From contig JAJNNX010000007.1 in NCBI GenBank assembly GCA_023159155.1, positions 1,116,001 to 1,180,000 of the forward strand: a stretch of DNA of 64,000 nucleotides, in the 5' to 3' direction. The first letter of the stretch is position 1; each line of letters starts with the position of its first letter. The DNA is from Ustulina deusta. Its lineage: Eukaryota > Ascomycota > Sordariomycetes > Xylariales > Xylariaceae. This document shows, piece after piece, positions 11,155 through 21,712 of this stretch. Below the pieces are notes generated by a model that was not told the origin of the DNA, made no database searches, and saw only the letters and a program-made list of their open reading frames with translations. The translations under genes and the position numbers were made by a program.

Positions 11155-12258
11155 CTATCTCACAAATCTAACATCAGGAAACTCTTCACTTTCACCAGCG
11201 AGAAGACCTTCTTCGCCCCGCAGCAAGGCGAACTTGACATAGTCGCCTAGGTATGCCCGCAAGACCTCTACTGCCCTTTCGCCCGTCAATACCCCAAGCA
11301 CATCTCTCACAAGAGCTTCGTTTTCCCTTAAGCCCGTAAAGTCTCCGATGATAGAAAGGTCCCAAAAGCTGCCGTGCGAGGAGTCATCCAAATGCAACTC
11401 CTTGTACCATACATCGGGGTGCTTCTCATCGTGAGCCTTGGTGAAGTTTGCCCAGCTCTCGTCATTGGTTGAATTCTCGCTACCCGAAAAGTTGATGAAC
11501 GGTTTCGAAACTCCAGCATTGACAGCTGGTCCCCAAAGTGCGCCGTCTAGGTTAAGGCCGGCTTTTATACGAGGCTCCACCATGGTGGCGGCAAGAGCCG
11601 AGGCGCCGCCATACGAATGACCAAAGTAGACCGTCTTGCACACTTTCAAAGTATCGAGGACGAACGACACATCGCTGTTGCGGACTTCTAGCCCAAACTC
11701 GAGAGCAGTAAGATTGTTGGGGTCGGCCGGAATACTCCCGCCGAAGATTATCTCTCCATCGGGGAACAACACCACATCTGTCTCGTATGGATGATCCATC
11801 ACAATAACTTGGTAACCCAAGCTTGCGATCTCCATTGCGAAATCGGTATACCACAGCCTAGTAGTGTTCAACCCGGTCCCGAACAACAAAGTGGGAAATT
11901 TAGAGGGCTTGGCTCGTTTCGATACTCCACAACATATGTCCACCTCAAGCCCGCTGAGCAACCCCTGTGGCCAGCCATAATCCGTAAAGGCGAAAGCCAA
12001 GATGTCGTCTTCGATTGTAGCGATCTGTCCAGGCATGTACGGCACACGACATGTTTGTGTACAGTGTTTCTCCGCTACTGGGGTAAAGTGCGAGATCACC
12101 ATCCGACGAGAATGAGATGAATTGAATGGGTCGACGCGATTTGCATCAACAAGCTCCTTATTTTCCCACTGGACTCTATAAGGGCCCCCTGGAGATGGGA
12201 AGACTTGTGCGAATGCAGTTGTCGCTGCGAGTGCAGCCAGGAACACGGTAGATGCCAT
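11155..12258 (-). CDS. Secreted alpha/beta hydrolase, PAF-acetylhydrolase-like
   Basis: An intronless 367-aa protein that starts with a clear signal peptide (about residues 1-17, ending A-F-A-Q). The nucleophile elbow G-H-S-Y-G-G places the catalytic Ser at residue 215. Asp238 (L-N-L-D-G) and His295 (D-S-S-H-G-S-F) complete a triad in the order and spacing of the platelet-activating-factor acetylhydrolase (PAF-AH II) family. Fungal members hydrolyse short acyl esters or phospholipids; the natural substrate here is unknown. Several N-x-S/T sites fit secretion. The length is normal for fungal members. The fold and triad are well supported; the PAF substrate is an inference from the family name. 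Confidence 0.88.
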   Translation of the reverse strand: MASTVFLAALAATTAFAQVFPSPGGPYRVQWENKELVDANRVDPFNSSHSRRMVISHFTPVAEKHCTQTCRVPYMPGQIATIEDDILAFAFTDYGWPQGLLSGLEVDICCGVSKRAKPSKFPTLLFGTGLNTTRLWYTDFAMEIASLGYQVIVMDHPYETDVVLFPDGEIIFGGSIPADPNNLTALEFGLEVRNSDVSFVLDTLKVCKTVYFGHSYGGASALAATMVEPRIKAGLNLDGALWGPAVNAGVSKPFINFSGSENSTNDESWANFTKAHDEKHPDVWYKELHLDDSSHGSFWDLSIIGDFTGLRENEALVRDVLGVLTGERAVEVLRAYLGDYVKFALLRGEEGLLAGESEEFPDVRFVR

Positions 12259-13235
12259 CGCTCTAGACGCAAAAGGTGGCTAAAGAATAAACGATGAAGC
12301 CCGTCCTGAATGAAGGCCAAATGTTCTACCTTTTATCTTTTCGCATTTTGAAACTAGCTGAAAAATCATAATCCCTTGTATTCATTTTTTCTAGTGCGTA
12401 GGTGAGGGGCCATGGGTCAAGTATAGTATATACGATGACTTCACACCTTCCTACTTGGGATTGAGCTTTTCAGCTGGTCCTTGTTAGCTCTTACTCCGTA
12501 ATCCGTATTCGCGAACTTATATATGCACTGTTATAGCGGATGTTGATTGTGCGGCGAAATAGAAGAATCAAAGTAGCAGTACAATGACTACAGTTGACTA
12601 CTGTACGCAGTATTTACTGAGCCTGTAATATACTTCTGTCCACTAAAACAGTACTGGCACTGGTAACGGGCTTCACTCACACATCGATAGCTGGAACGGT
12701 CCACAGATACATGCTCTTCTTTCTTCCATTTCGCCTAGTGGTATAGATTAGAGAGCTGCGAAGACGATTTGAGGGCCACCTACTGAAGTGGGCAATTTGA
12801 GTAAGTTTAATACAGGGGTGCTGACCTGGCCCTCCCACAAGGAGATAGCCAAGTACAGTAACTAGATTAACTCTTTGGGGACTCTCTTGATCGTAATGAA
12901 ACGGGATTGAAATCACAGATATAACTAGACAAAAGGCGATCGTGGTAGTCCACACCGGGAGCCTTAGCATGGTTGATGAATATTGGCTACATATTAAACT
13001 TACATAGCCACAATGTGGCTATGTAACTCCCTTCTCGCAGATACACTCTATCTATTCCAATCCTCAACCCGTTCGCATTATTTTCTACTTGGTACTTAGA
13101 ACCACAAGTTGTCTCGCCACCACTCGTACGCAAATCGGCAATTATCTCTGCTTGTCTGGTTTCTGTTTTCTGTTTTCACTGACGACTTCTCACTCAGGAG
13201 ATGTATCCAATTAACCTTTCCCCACAGCTGTCTAT
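12259..13235. other. Intergenic, with one doubtful small ORF
   Basis: A 97-codon frame on the - strand (12677-12970) begins with a hydrophobic, signal-like stretch (residues 6-22) and an A at -3, but it has no cysteine pattern or family match and its second half looks non-coding. It could be the first exon of a small secreted protein. No other gene is seen here. The region includes the promoter of the hydrolase (12259 upwards). Confidence 0.3.
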
Positions 13236-14337
13236 CTAGGCACTGGACGGAATCACACACAACCCAGACTTACAATCCTCTTGTGCCTGCAGCGTCAGAT
13301 TGATAACCTCAACGACCATATGGTGAGCCTCGTCAGCCAGGTAGTTGTTTACGAACTCAGCCTGGTCAGCTTCACTAGCTTGGTCCCATGGCGGGTACCA
13401 CACAGCTGAGTAAATCTCGATTCCGGACTCGCCAGTGCTACCCTCGCTAGCCGCGAAGTCGCGCACGGCGATCTGAAGTGCGCCAAACGTCTGACGTCCT
13501 CCGGACGCTAATACTTTTGAACCGACACGTTGGAGCGCGAGAGGAAAACTTGGACCGATATCCCACTCGTTCGGGGTATCGACGGTCCCATACTCCGGGG
13601 TCGCGAATGCGGGGACAGTGAAGTTGGTACGCTTGGTCCCAAACGTAGATAGTACGCCTCCCCAGCCCTCGAAGATCTCGGACTGCTGGGCACCCGTCGC
13701 GCTTAATACCGTCTCCTTGTAGTAGTGCTCCGGGTTCGCGTTGAGGTTGGCCGCGTCGGCATTCTCAGAGAGCGTCCATGCGGCAAACTGGGTCGCTGTG
13801 AGGCTACCGTTGAAGTAGCCCTTGGTATACTATAATCAAACAGTTGGGGTTAGTAGGGAAGAAGAGATTGCGGCCACGCGAGGGAAATGAGGTTACCAGG
13901 CTTATGAAGCGCTGTGAGAAGAATTAAGGGTTATCACTCACAGCTCTGGCAGGCACCCATCGAGTCCTATCAGTTGTTGATTCCTGAACTACTTGAGCCC
14001 AGCAGGTATTGGACTCTTCGATATCATCCGCAAGGAGGCTGAAGAAGTTGCGCGCGCTATCAGCGGCAATACAGTCCTTTAGCGCATAGAGATCGCCCGG
14101 TTCTGTGCTTGTAGGCTCCGTCAGGCATTGACTAGTAATCCCTGTAGCTTTGATCTGCTCTTGGAGCCGAGAATATGCCTGCTTAGCAGCTGCGGTCTCA
14201 TAAGGGTCCTTTATGTTGTTGGTCTCCGGAGCAGCGTCGGCGGAGAAACGGGCCTCGTATTGGTAACCGCCGTGAGACTCAATCCCGACAGCAACGGCGA
14301 TGATAGCCGACGCTAGCGCTACAGTTTTCAGCTGCAT
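13236..14337 (-). CDS. Secreted protein of unknown function, two exons
   Basis: Exon 1 (14337-13942, 132 codons) begins with a signal peptide (about 1-18). The intron 13830-13941 has a GTGAGT donor, a perfect TACTAAC branch point and a TATAG acceptor. Exon 2 (13829-13236) continues in phase 0 to a TAG, giving 329 aa. Without the splice the frame ends 5 codons after the donor, so the intron is well supported. The protein is helical in its first part, has four or more cysteines (C-L-T-E, D-C-I-A, T-C-W-A, E-D-C-K-S-G-L-C near the end) and N-x-S/T sites. I do not recognise the family. Secretion is the only functional statement that can be supported. Confidence 0.75.
13830..13941 (-). other. Intron of the 13236-14337 gene
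   Basis: GTGAGT donor, TACTAAC branch point at about 13850-13856 (reverse complement), ATAG acceptor. 112 bp, phase 0. Confidence 0.85.
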
Positions 14338-17300
14338 TTGAATGGATGTAGAATGGGATCGCTGTTTCTTACGTCAACACTAAAGACTGCGAAGTGACAG
14401 CATTCTAAGTGTTCGACGGCCGTTTCCACGGCGTCCTATTTATACTAACTCCCTAGTAGACGACGTCAGGGGCGAGCCCCTAAAAAACATAACAATTGCC
14501 AGGTATTTGGTCCCGATTTATTTACCACAGCGTTGCGATCCTTTCTGGCTTTCCGTCTGCCAATGGCATCGGCTGTAGCAGATTTGATGCATCTTCGTTC
14601 CTGATCCAATGACTGAGTATCGCTGACTTATGAAGCACCTGTCATAACGCTGCATGTGGGCCTGATCTTCATGCATGATGTTCAATCTGCAAGGTTCTGA
14701 GCAGGGAGACACTTGCATCTGCGGCCCGGAGTAATGGACAGGGGTATGACAAGGGTTGACTTATACTCTAACTACGCCTTATGAGAGTGGTATGCTGCAT
14801 TCCGCGTACGAACGAGACCTACTCCTTAGCATGGCACGACAACATGATTATAATGCGTACATTGGAACAGGAGAAAGGGCGGACTCGGGATGCCCGGCCT
14901 TAGAATATACTTCTTTGAGAAGTTGTACCAGGTATCATGATGAAAAAGGCCCTTCTCCCGAATGTTTCAATCCTCTGCTCAGAACATTAAAATGCTCAAT
15001 GTTTAGATGGCACTTCACCAAATTAAAGCATACTTAGTATTTATAATAAACATGATGTATGAGCCTTAAATATCTGGTTTGACTACTGAGTTGGTATCTT
15101 GGCTGAAAAATCAGGGACATCAATGATAGGTATGCTGTTGAAGAACTCGAACCCTGCGAAGAATGTAACGAGTAGAACCCTGCTTGGTAGGTTCCGAGAT
15201 GGACGATTCATAGAAACGAATTCCTGGAGTATTTACACTAGGCAATGTCGTGGCGGTGTAGATTAACGTACACGTACAAAGAGTGAACATACCTTAGCAC
15301 AAATACCCCCAACCCTCGAGCTGAAAAATTATGGGGTGTTTAGAGACAGGGCACGTATTTTTTGAGGGCTTATGCACAGGTGTAAATAGGACACGCACCG
15401 TGGCACGTGTCTAAATCTGCAGTGTAGCACCAGGTATGCACCCATGCCCATGGCCAAACAGGGAATCGTATAAAAGGTCGGTCCTCGCGACCACGTGGGG
15501 TAGACTTGTATGCGAACGGGTTCGATGTACCTAATACTAGTAGGAAACACTTGATAGTCTGTATACCCATGTCATACAGTGTCCCGGCACTCAAGGATAT
15601 TCATGCACCCGGAGAAATTTCATCAATTCTGGTCAATAAAGACGTCGTCGCGGTTATAGATTTCATGTAGACTTGAATAGTTTCTTTTCCCTTAAATGTT
15701 TCGGAGGTCTGATTACAGTATTGCTGTCGCGATATGTTCAGTGGGCAAAAAGCCATGCGCTGTTTTCATTATAGCCGAGATGACGGAAATTTCTCCACAC
15801 TCGGTCTTTGTCCAGTGTTCAAGCTCTGTTAAGTGGGAGCATATCGTTCCATCCGATCGGGTTTTGCCGATAGCCCTTGAGTTAAAAGACGTCCAAAAAT
15901 AGGGTGCACAACGTCGGCATTTACTTTGAACACATCACCAAGGGTGGTTCCATACACTACGCGACAATGATTTCTTTGTTCTGCTTATTTAGCAAGCAAT
16001 TGCTAGAAAACCCTACCAATACGTCCATCCCGATGTGCGAGCGGCCCGATTTGCGAGTGTAAGCTGTCGCCCCCTTACTCCAACAATACCCTACTCCAAC
16101 TCACCATAGTATAGCCAAGTGCTAGTTACTTACCACTTGATGAGATTCTGTATGTTCGCAAGGGAGAATACATGTAGGTAATACAATGTTGGAATTATAT
16201 CGACTAAATAATACATATATATATACAGCTGTATAACCTGTCTTTAAAAAGAAAAAGAAAAGTATAAAAACATAGTAGTATCAACGTTCTTGGAGAGATA
16301 GATCCCGCGACGCGAGCTAGGGTGCCCACCTAAACCACTTGTGGGCCCTGGGTACAGTCCACTTTACGTAACCAAGCCTCCACCTTGAACAGCCCCCCTT
16401 ACTCCTCTTCTGCCTTAGATATTAATCTCTTTAACCTATTCCGCCTTCATATCGGGAAGTCTTCCAACGAGGGGATGCGTGGGTGGAAGCCTAACCATGA
16501 TCCATGATGAATAGATATGTAAACATCATATAGACGGAACTTGCCTGTCTTATCGAGTCCAATCTAGCCTAGGTCCCCTGCACCAAGCCTGAAGTCAAAG
16601 TACCAGAGTGACTTGGCGAAGACAACACTTAGGTCCATGTAAGCCATGACCTTGCCAGGGCACTAAGGTGAACCTGTCGAGAAGGAGTTGGAGACTTCGT
16701 GTGATTATTTTCCTTTTCCCGATGATTCTGGTGAGCCTCCTTTCTCCCTGAGCTCTGACAAACGCTCGGTACTATACGTAAAATGATCCGAAAAGTAATC
16801 CTGCATAAGGTGTACGCGGTGGTAGTTGTTAGCGCACTTAAGTACAACCAGTGTTTAAATGTCCTTGATGCTGACTTCATTATGGTGTAATCCGTAAGTG
16901 TTGGCACTAATGTAAGTTCCTCAGAGAATCAGATCCCCATCAACGAAAAATGGGCTGCTTTCTTCATCATCTGTAGCCCGCTGTCGCCACAGGGTTCCTC
17001 GTCGACATTCAGAGAGATTCATCAGTACAAGCCCGAAGGTACTGGCAGCTTGCGATCTTGCTGCCGCATATCTCCCTTCCGTTTTGAAAAGGTAGGTTGA
17101 ATCTCTTTTGGCAGATTCCTCGTCGCGATCTAGGCGATGTACCAAATAGAAAAAGGTCACTTCAATGACCGTGAAAGTCGTATCACCACCTACGATGTTG
17201 TCGATATCGCGAAACGAGAGGAATATGACTTTCGGTAGAGTAAGGAAGTGTTGCAGATTACTATCGAAACATGGGGGTTCAGGGTTCTCACGGAACAACA

Positions 17301-17890
17301 GCTGTTTATTATATTATGCCCGTCCCTTTACTTTCGTGCCGTGGGAAGGTATGATTTGTGCAATCAAGACCATTCCGCCGTTTTGTGAGAAATGTAAACA
17401 TACTTTCATATCTGCAAGGGATAAGGACAGCGCATGTCTGAGTAACCCTTCATCACGGGGACGTAGAGTCAGTGTATCACGGCATTCTCTTTAGCGAGTT
17501 GGTCTCTGAGATTATCAGTGAGACGAAGCATTCCACTAGAGGCTGTGCCCTACTTATAGGAATATCGTGTATTAAATAAAATAAAAAAAAGACTATGTTA
17601 TCTCAAAGACAATCTGTCCTTTTATCTCAGTTTCCCATAGCAGTACTGGAAGCCCTGAAGCCGGTACTAATAGGGCTATGTTTTCTACTCCTCCCACAAG
17701 GTAATGCATCGTGGTCCCCCACGCCCAAATCTACCGTTTCCGCATATCTCTCCTACTCCGTTATAGTCCATCATCGCCACTCATCCATTCCGTCGTCCCC
17801 TCATTGCCTCATACCTAAGTAGGAAATACGCCGACATGTCTCTCTGTAATACCCATATCGAGGGGTCGGTCCATCACAAATCCTGGCTCA
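14338..17890. other. Gene-poor stretch, nothing recognised
   Basis: About 3.5 kb with only short frames on both strands (longest about 125 codons, - strand 16921-17298), none with a family motif, convincing start context or splice chain. Normal composition, not RIP-like. Degenerate old coding DNA is possible but not shown. Confidence 0.5.
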
Positions 17891-18058
17891 TTAGAAGTTT
17901 GTCGCTATATTTGGCTTCTCCTTCTTAAATTTCTGGAAAAAGTTGGACCTCTTGGAAGACGAACCGCTTGCATTATTCTCGTCGTCGCTCACGTTTTGCT
18001 TCGGGTCTTTCTTGCGTGGCTTCTCATCTTTTTCTTTTTGTTTCTTCTCCTTTGGCAT
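17891..18058 (-). CDS. Small Lys-rich ORF, 55 aa, unknown
   Basis: The ATG at 18058 is preceded by a CA-rich leader (CACCC, CACTCACAAG) of the kind found before fungal start codons. The 55-codon frame ends in TAA. The product is strongly charged: a K/E/D-rich first half (M-P-K-E-K-K-Q-K), a D-D-E-N-N and serine linker, then F-F-Q-K-F-K-K-E-K. There is no signal peptide or membrane segment. Nothing in the sequence gives a function. It could be a real small nuclear or ribosome-associated protein, or chance. Confidence 0.35.
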   Translation of the reverse strand: MPKEKKQKEKDEKPRKKDPKQNVSDDENNASGSSSKRSNFFQKFKKEKPNIATNF

Positions 18059-19676
18059 ATTGGTTCTTGTGAGTGGGGTGGGTGATGGCCGTGTGTGTTG
18101 GCGCAGTGTTTTTGGCTCAGTAGATCACGAAAAGCCCGTTGAATGCTTCGAGGTGAAATGATCGTTGGTTCGTTATAACAGAAGAAGTAAGTATGGCCCT
18201 CGCGGGGTGCTAAGGCTTTTATATTCATTTTTCGTGGTGCTGGGTATCACATACATGACTCCCTCTTTCTGTGTTATTCATAAAAGCAATATTTACGGGG
18301 CAGGGATAAGTATGGAGGCATGACTAGCGATAGAGTACGATTACTCTTGAAATAGTTGTCGTGGCCCAAGATACCCAGCTCCCTTGCACTCCCCCAAATA
18401 TCAACAACTGTATTACAGTTCCTCCTTCTGGTGACTCCAGAAGTGGCTATTGCTATTACACAAAGGGGGAAGTTATATCTCTGCAGCAAGGCCTGCCCAA
18501 CTGGCTTATTTAGACTTGGCCAATGTAGCTTAGTGCCACCGCGAGTCTGCGCTACCTAGCAACATTACGGACGTACATAGAATTTATTCCTTAGAATTAT
18601 TGTAAGCCTGTTTTCTCGTTGTCTCCTCGTGGGCAAGTGGAAACTGTCGAACCAGCTACCCAATTACCTTTTAATCACTATGCTACCGCTTTAAGACCAT
18701 TCCTCGAAGGACCCAAAAAGTTCTTTCATAATCGAGGATTCCTTGCCAATCTAATTATGCCATTTGGTTCAATATGTGCTACCTGCCAGACCCCCGCCTC
18801 CACCTGGTCTTGGATAATTATATTTATCCTCCATTCCCTTTCTTTTTGTCCTGGTCTTCTATTAAGACGAAGTACCCCGTCATGTCCACGTCCGCGCGCT
18901 GAATTAGGTACCTAAGTGACCAACAAGCGAGGTTTCAATTACACCTGTCCCTTGACAATCGTCGTGATTGCAACACCCGCCAAGAAAGAAATGACCAGTC
19001 CTCATGATGAAACAGCCAGCCACTCAGGTCAGCTGGTACTCAGTGGCTCAGCTGTGCTCAGTGGTCCACTTTTGATACGGCTTCCTGGAGCTAACCAAAC
19101 CGCTCGAGATCGACAAGGGATCGAATGTGGCAGCGTTATGTGCTTCGTAACGACAACGCAGAGGACAAACCCTGTGTTCCATTAATTACACTGCCCTCCT
19201 ATTCCCGCTGGACACGGGAGGTGCCGTTTAAAGAGAGTGGGATTCATTGAGGCTGTATGCTGACCACTTATGTAACCTGCTGCGCCATCATCTGACAAAC
19301 TAAGGTGACACCTCTAACCTAGCTAGCCATGGGAGATTCTTTCTTTTGCAACGCATCACAAACGCCAGCAAGCCACCTTGCAGCCGCTGGCAACGACTAG
19401 GCGCGTGCCGCCCCGAGACCAATACGATGCTCAACGGCAAGCCTGATGCATTTGATAAACAATCAAGGTTTCACTTCGATACATCCGCGAATAGCGGGCC
19501 AGCGACTGTTTCTGAGTCAGCCTGAGCTGGGACAGTACTGTTCCGCCACGTGAAACGTGTTGACACAGGCTCGCAGCAATCTCGACGCCTCCTGCGTCGA
19601 GCAATGGTGTGAGGTTGCCTTGAATTACACATATTGACGTTGGTTCAAACTACCTTGGAAAGGCTCTCTTCAGTCT
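18059..19676. other. Intergenic, no gene seen
   Basis: Short frames only. A small repeat of CTCAGTGG units occurs near 19036-19062. Confidence 0.5.
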
Positions 19677-21203
19677 ATGACATCGACTAATACCGCTACG
19701 ATTGAGCCCCTAATATACAATGGAGATGGTGGTAAGATTAGTCGTAAGGGCTACGGCGGTCTACCGCCGCTGTCCACCATCGCTCATACTTATTTTGACC
19801 AAGACTTCTACCTTGAAAATCCAAACACGTGCGAAATCGTCAGCGAGTCATCAAACATTGCGCCCCTGACTTCAGAGGCCGAAAAGCAAACGATGGAAAT
19901 GTTCCGGCGCTAATGAAAGCCCTGGCTACTAGCCACCCATTCTCTGGATTCGAATTGATAATGCAACCAAGTCCAGGGCTCACAGTCTACTCCTTGGAGA
20001 CCTATGGCGCAACCCCAGGTTTGTGTCAGCATAGGAGGCTCCCCTTAGGTGGCAAGTTGCATGAATTCGGTCCAACACGAGTACCACGCGAAAGTTTCCA
20101 GCCATTCTTGCTCATGGGCATGACTCATAAGCTACACACAGCCCCTATCCCTAACATTTCCGTACTCCACCAAATCAGGTCTACCTCAACCATCGTCCTA
20201 GGGTGAGGTGATTGGTAATTTGAGAGACTTGAAACCTCCAGCACAAACCGCTCTCTAGTCCACTAAGGATTTTCAATCTACCACCCCTCAGCGTCAGCCG
20301 AAGTCGCACAAATCAGAAAAAATCATCCATCCTTGCTACAGAATGCGAAGTCATCTCGGGGCGGGCAGGGACATCACTAATAGCTACGGTTAACAGCTGC
20401 GATCAAGATTTCATTAACGAGCATGGGAATGGGGACAGCCAGACTCTGGCCAGGGAATGAACACCGATGACTTGCAGGATGCATATTTTGCCATCAATGA
20501 TAACAAGATTCCAAGGCATATTCTCGAATGCAGCACTCCGGACCCCTTAGCATGGGCCGACATGAGCGAGATCTGCCACCACTAACGCAGGGGAAAGCCG
20601 AGTTCAACGATATAAAAGACAGCACAGCCAAAAACAAGGTCCGATTACCAGTCCCCTATTCCTTCATTCCCTGCCTCCCAGAAGCGCCACCTTGCCCACA
20701 TGATCTGCCCATGACGCCAGACACCGCGATATCACTCCTATCTGATCTTCAGTCGTTCGACATACCAGCAACTCATCCTTGATGCAGGCTCGGCCGGTCT
20801 GTAGAATATCCCGACAACATATCAATACTATCATCCCACGTATCCGCGAGTTAGTCCGGGGCCGTATGCCAGCTACCCGAGTGATACGAGATACGACGTG
20901 GCTTTCAAGGGCACCCAGGACGGTATTTTCAAGAAGATGGTGGAGAGCTCAAGTTCGCGCGCACGCATGTAGTCCAAGGAGGCACGCGAGAAACAGTGGC
21001 GCAAGGGAAGCGTTGAGAATATGCGCAAGCACATAACGGACCCAGCCAAAAACACGGGTGAGCTTTACAAGACCCTCCGTAAGTACCTGCCTGCGCAGGT
21101 GGTAGAATTATTGATGGCGCCGGTATTTACGAGCTGGGTGGGCCGATTAGGGCACGTGTTTGAGGAGGCGACTTCAGATCCGGCGATTTGTCGTGATGGG
21201 TAA
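19677..21203 (+). pseudogene. VPS54 (GARP complex subunit) relic, truncated and broken
   Basis: The frame from 19677 contains D-F-Y-L-E-N-P-N-T-C-E-I-V-S-E-S-S-N-I, which fits the conserved N-terminal stretch of fungal VPS54 (D-F-x-L-E-N-P-x-T-F-x-V-V-S-E). The same frame about 1.2 kb later (20897-21203) reads G-I-F-K-K-M-V-E-S-S-S-S-R-A-R-M, a TAG where Gln is expected, then S-K-E-A-R-E-K and R-K-H-I-T-D-P-A-K-N-T-x-x-L-Y-K-T-L-x-K-Y-L-P, which fits the C-terminal part. The middle of the protein (about 500 aa or more) is missing or scrambled across frames, and the end is lost after 21203. VPS54 tethers endosome-derived vesicles at the Golgi. A working copy should lie elsewhere. Family assignment is from remembered conservation patterns. 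Confidence 0.5.
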
Positions 21204-21712
21204 GACTTGGAGATGCCTGTGCACCATGGTTATTATAAATTGTGCTTGTGGGCCCATGATAATCAGCTCGTCTAGTACGCTTCGTCATGTTGAGATTCTT
21301 GCGCTGCAGTTCTTCACGCAATTGTTCCCCTGGGAATGTAGACGTGACTATTTAAAAGGAGATCGAATAGTGTGTAATAATGTAGGTTAGAGGGGAGGGG
21401 GCAAAGGTTACAACGATTACAAGAGCGCTGGAGCCTGAGTTCAGACCCGCACCGGAACTAGGGAACGAGGTGATTAAAAACAGACTTGTAGCTGTTAATT
21501 TGGTATAAGATGGCCTTCCTGCGAAGCACTGATACAAATTGCCCTATACGCCTCATACCCACACCCTTACCTGTGCCGACCTATGGCCCGTCTATAGTCC
21601 ACATATTCAGTACAGAACTCGCTATTCAATGCAAGCTTTAGATGAAGAGATGATTGTGCGGTTAATCATCAAGGTCCGACTCGCCATCTGACAGTTCATT
21701 GTCTGGATCCAG
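21204..21712. other. Intergenic, 3' flank of the ankyrin gene
   Basis: No gene seen. Contains the 3' untranslated side of the - strand ankyrin gene. Confidence 0.6.
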
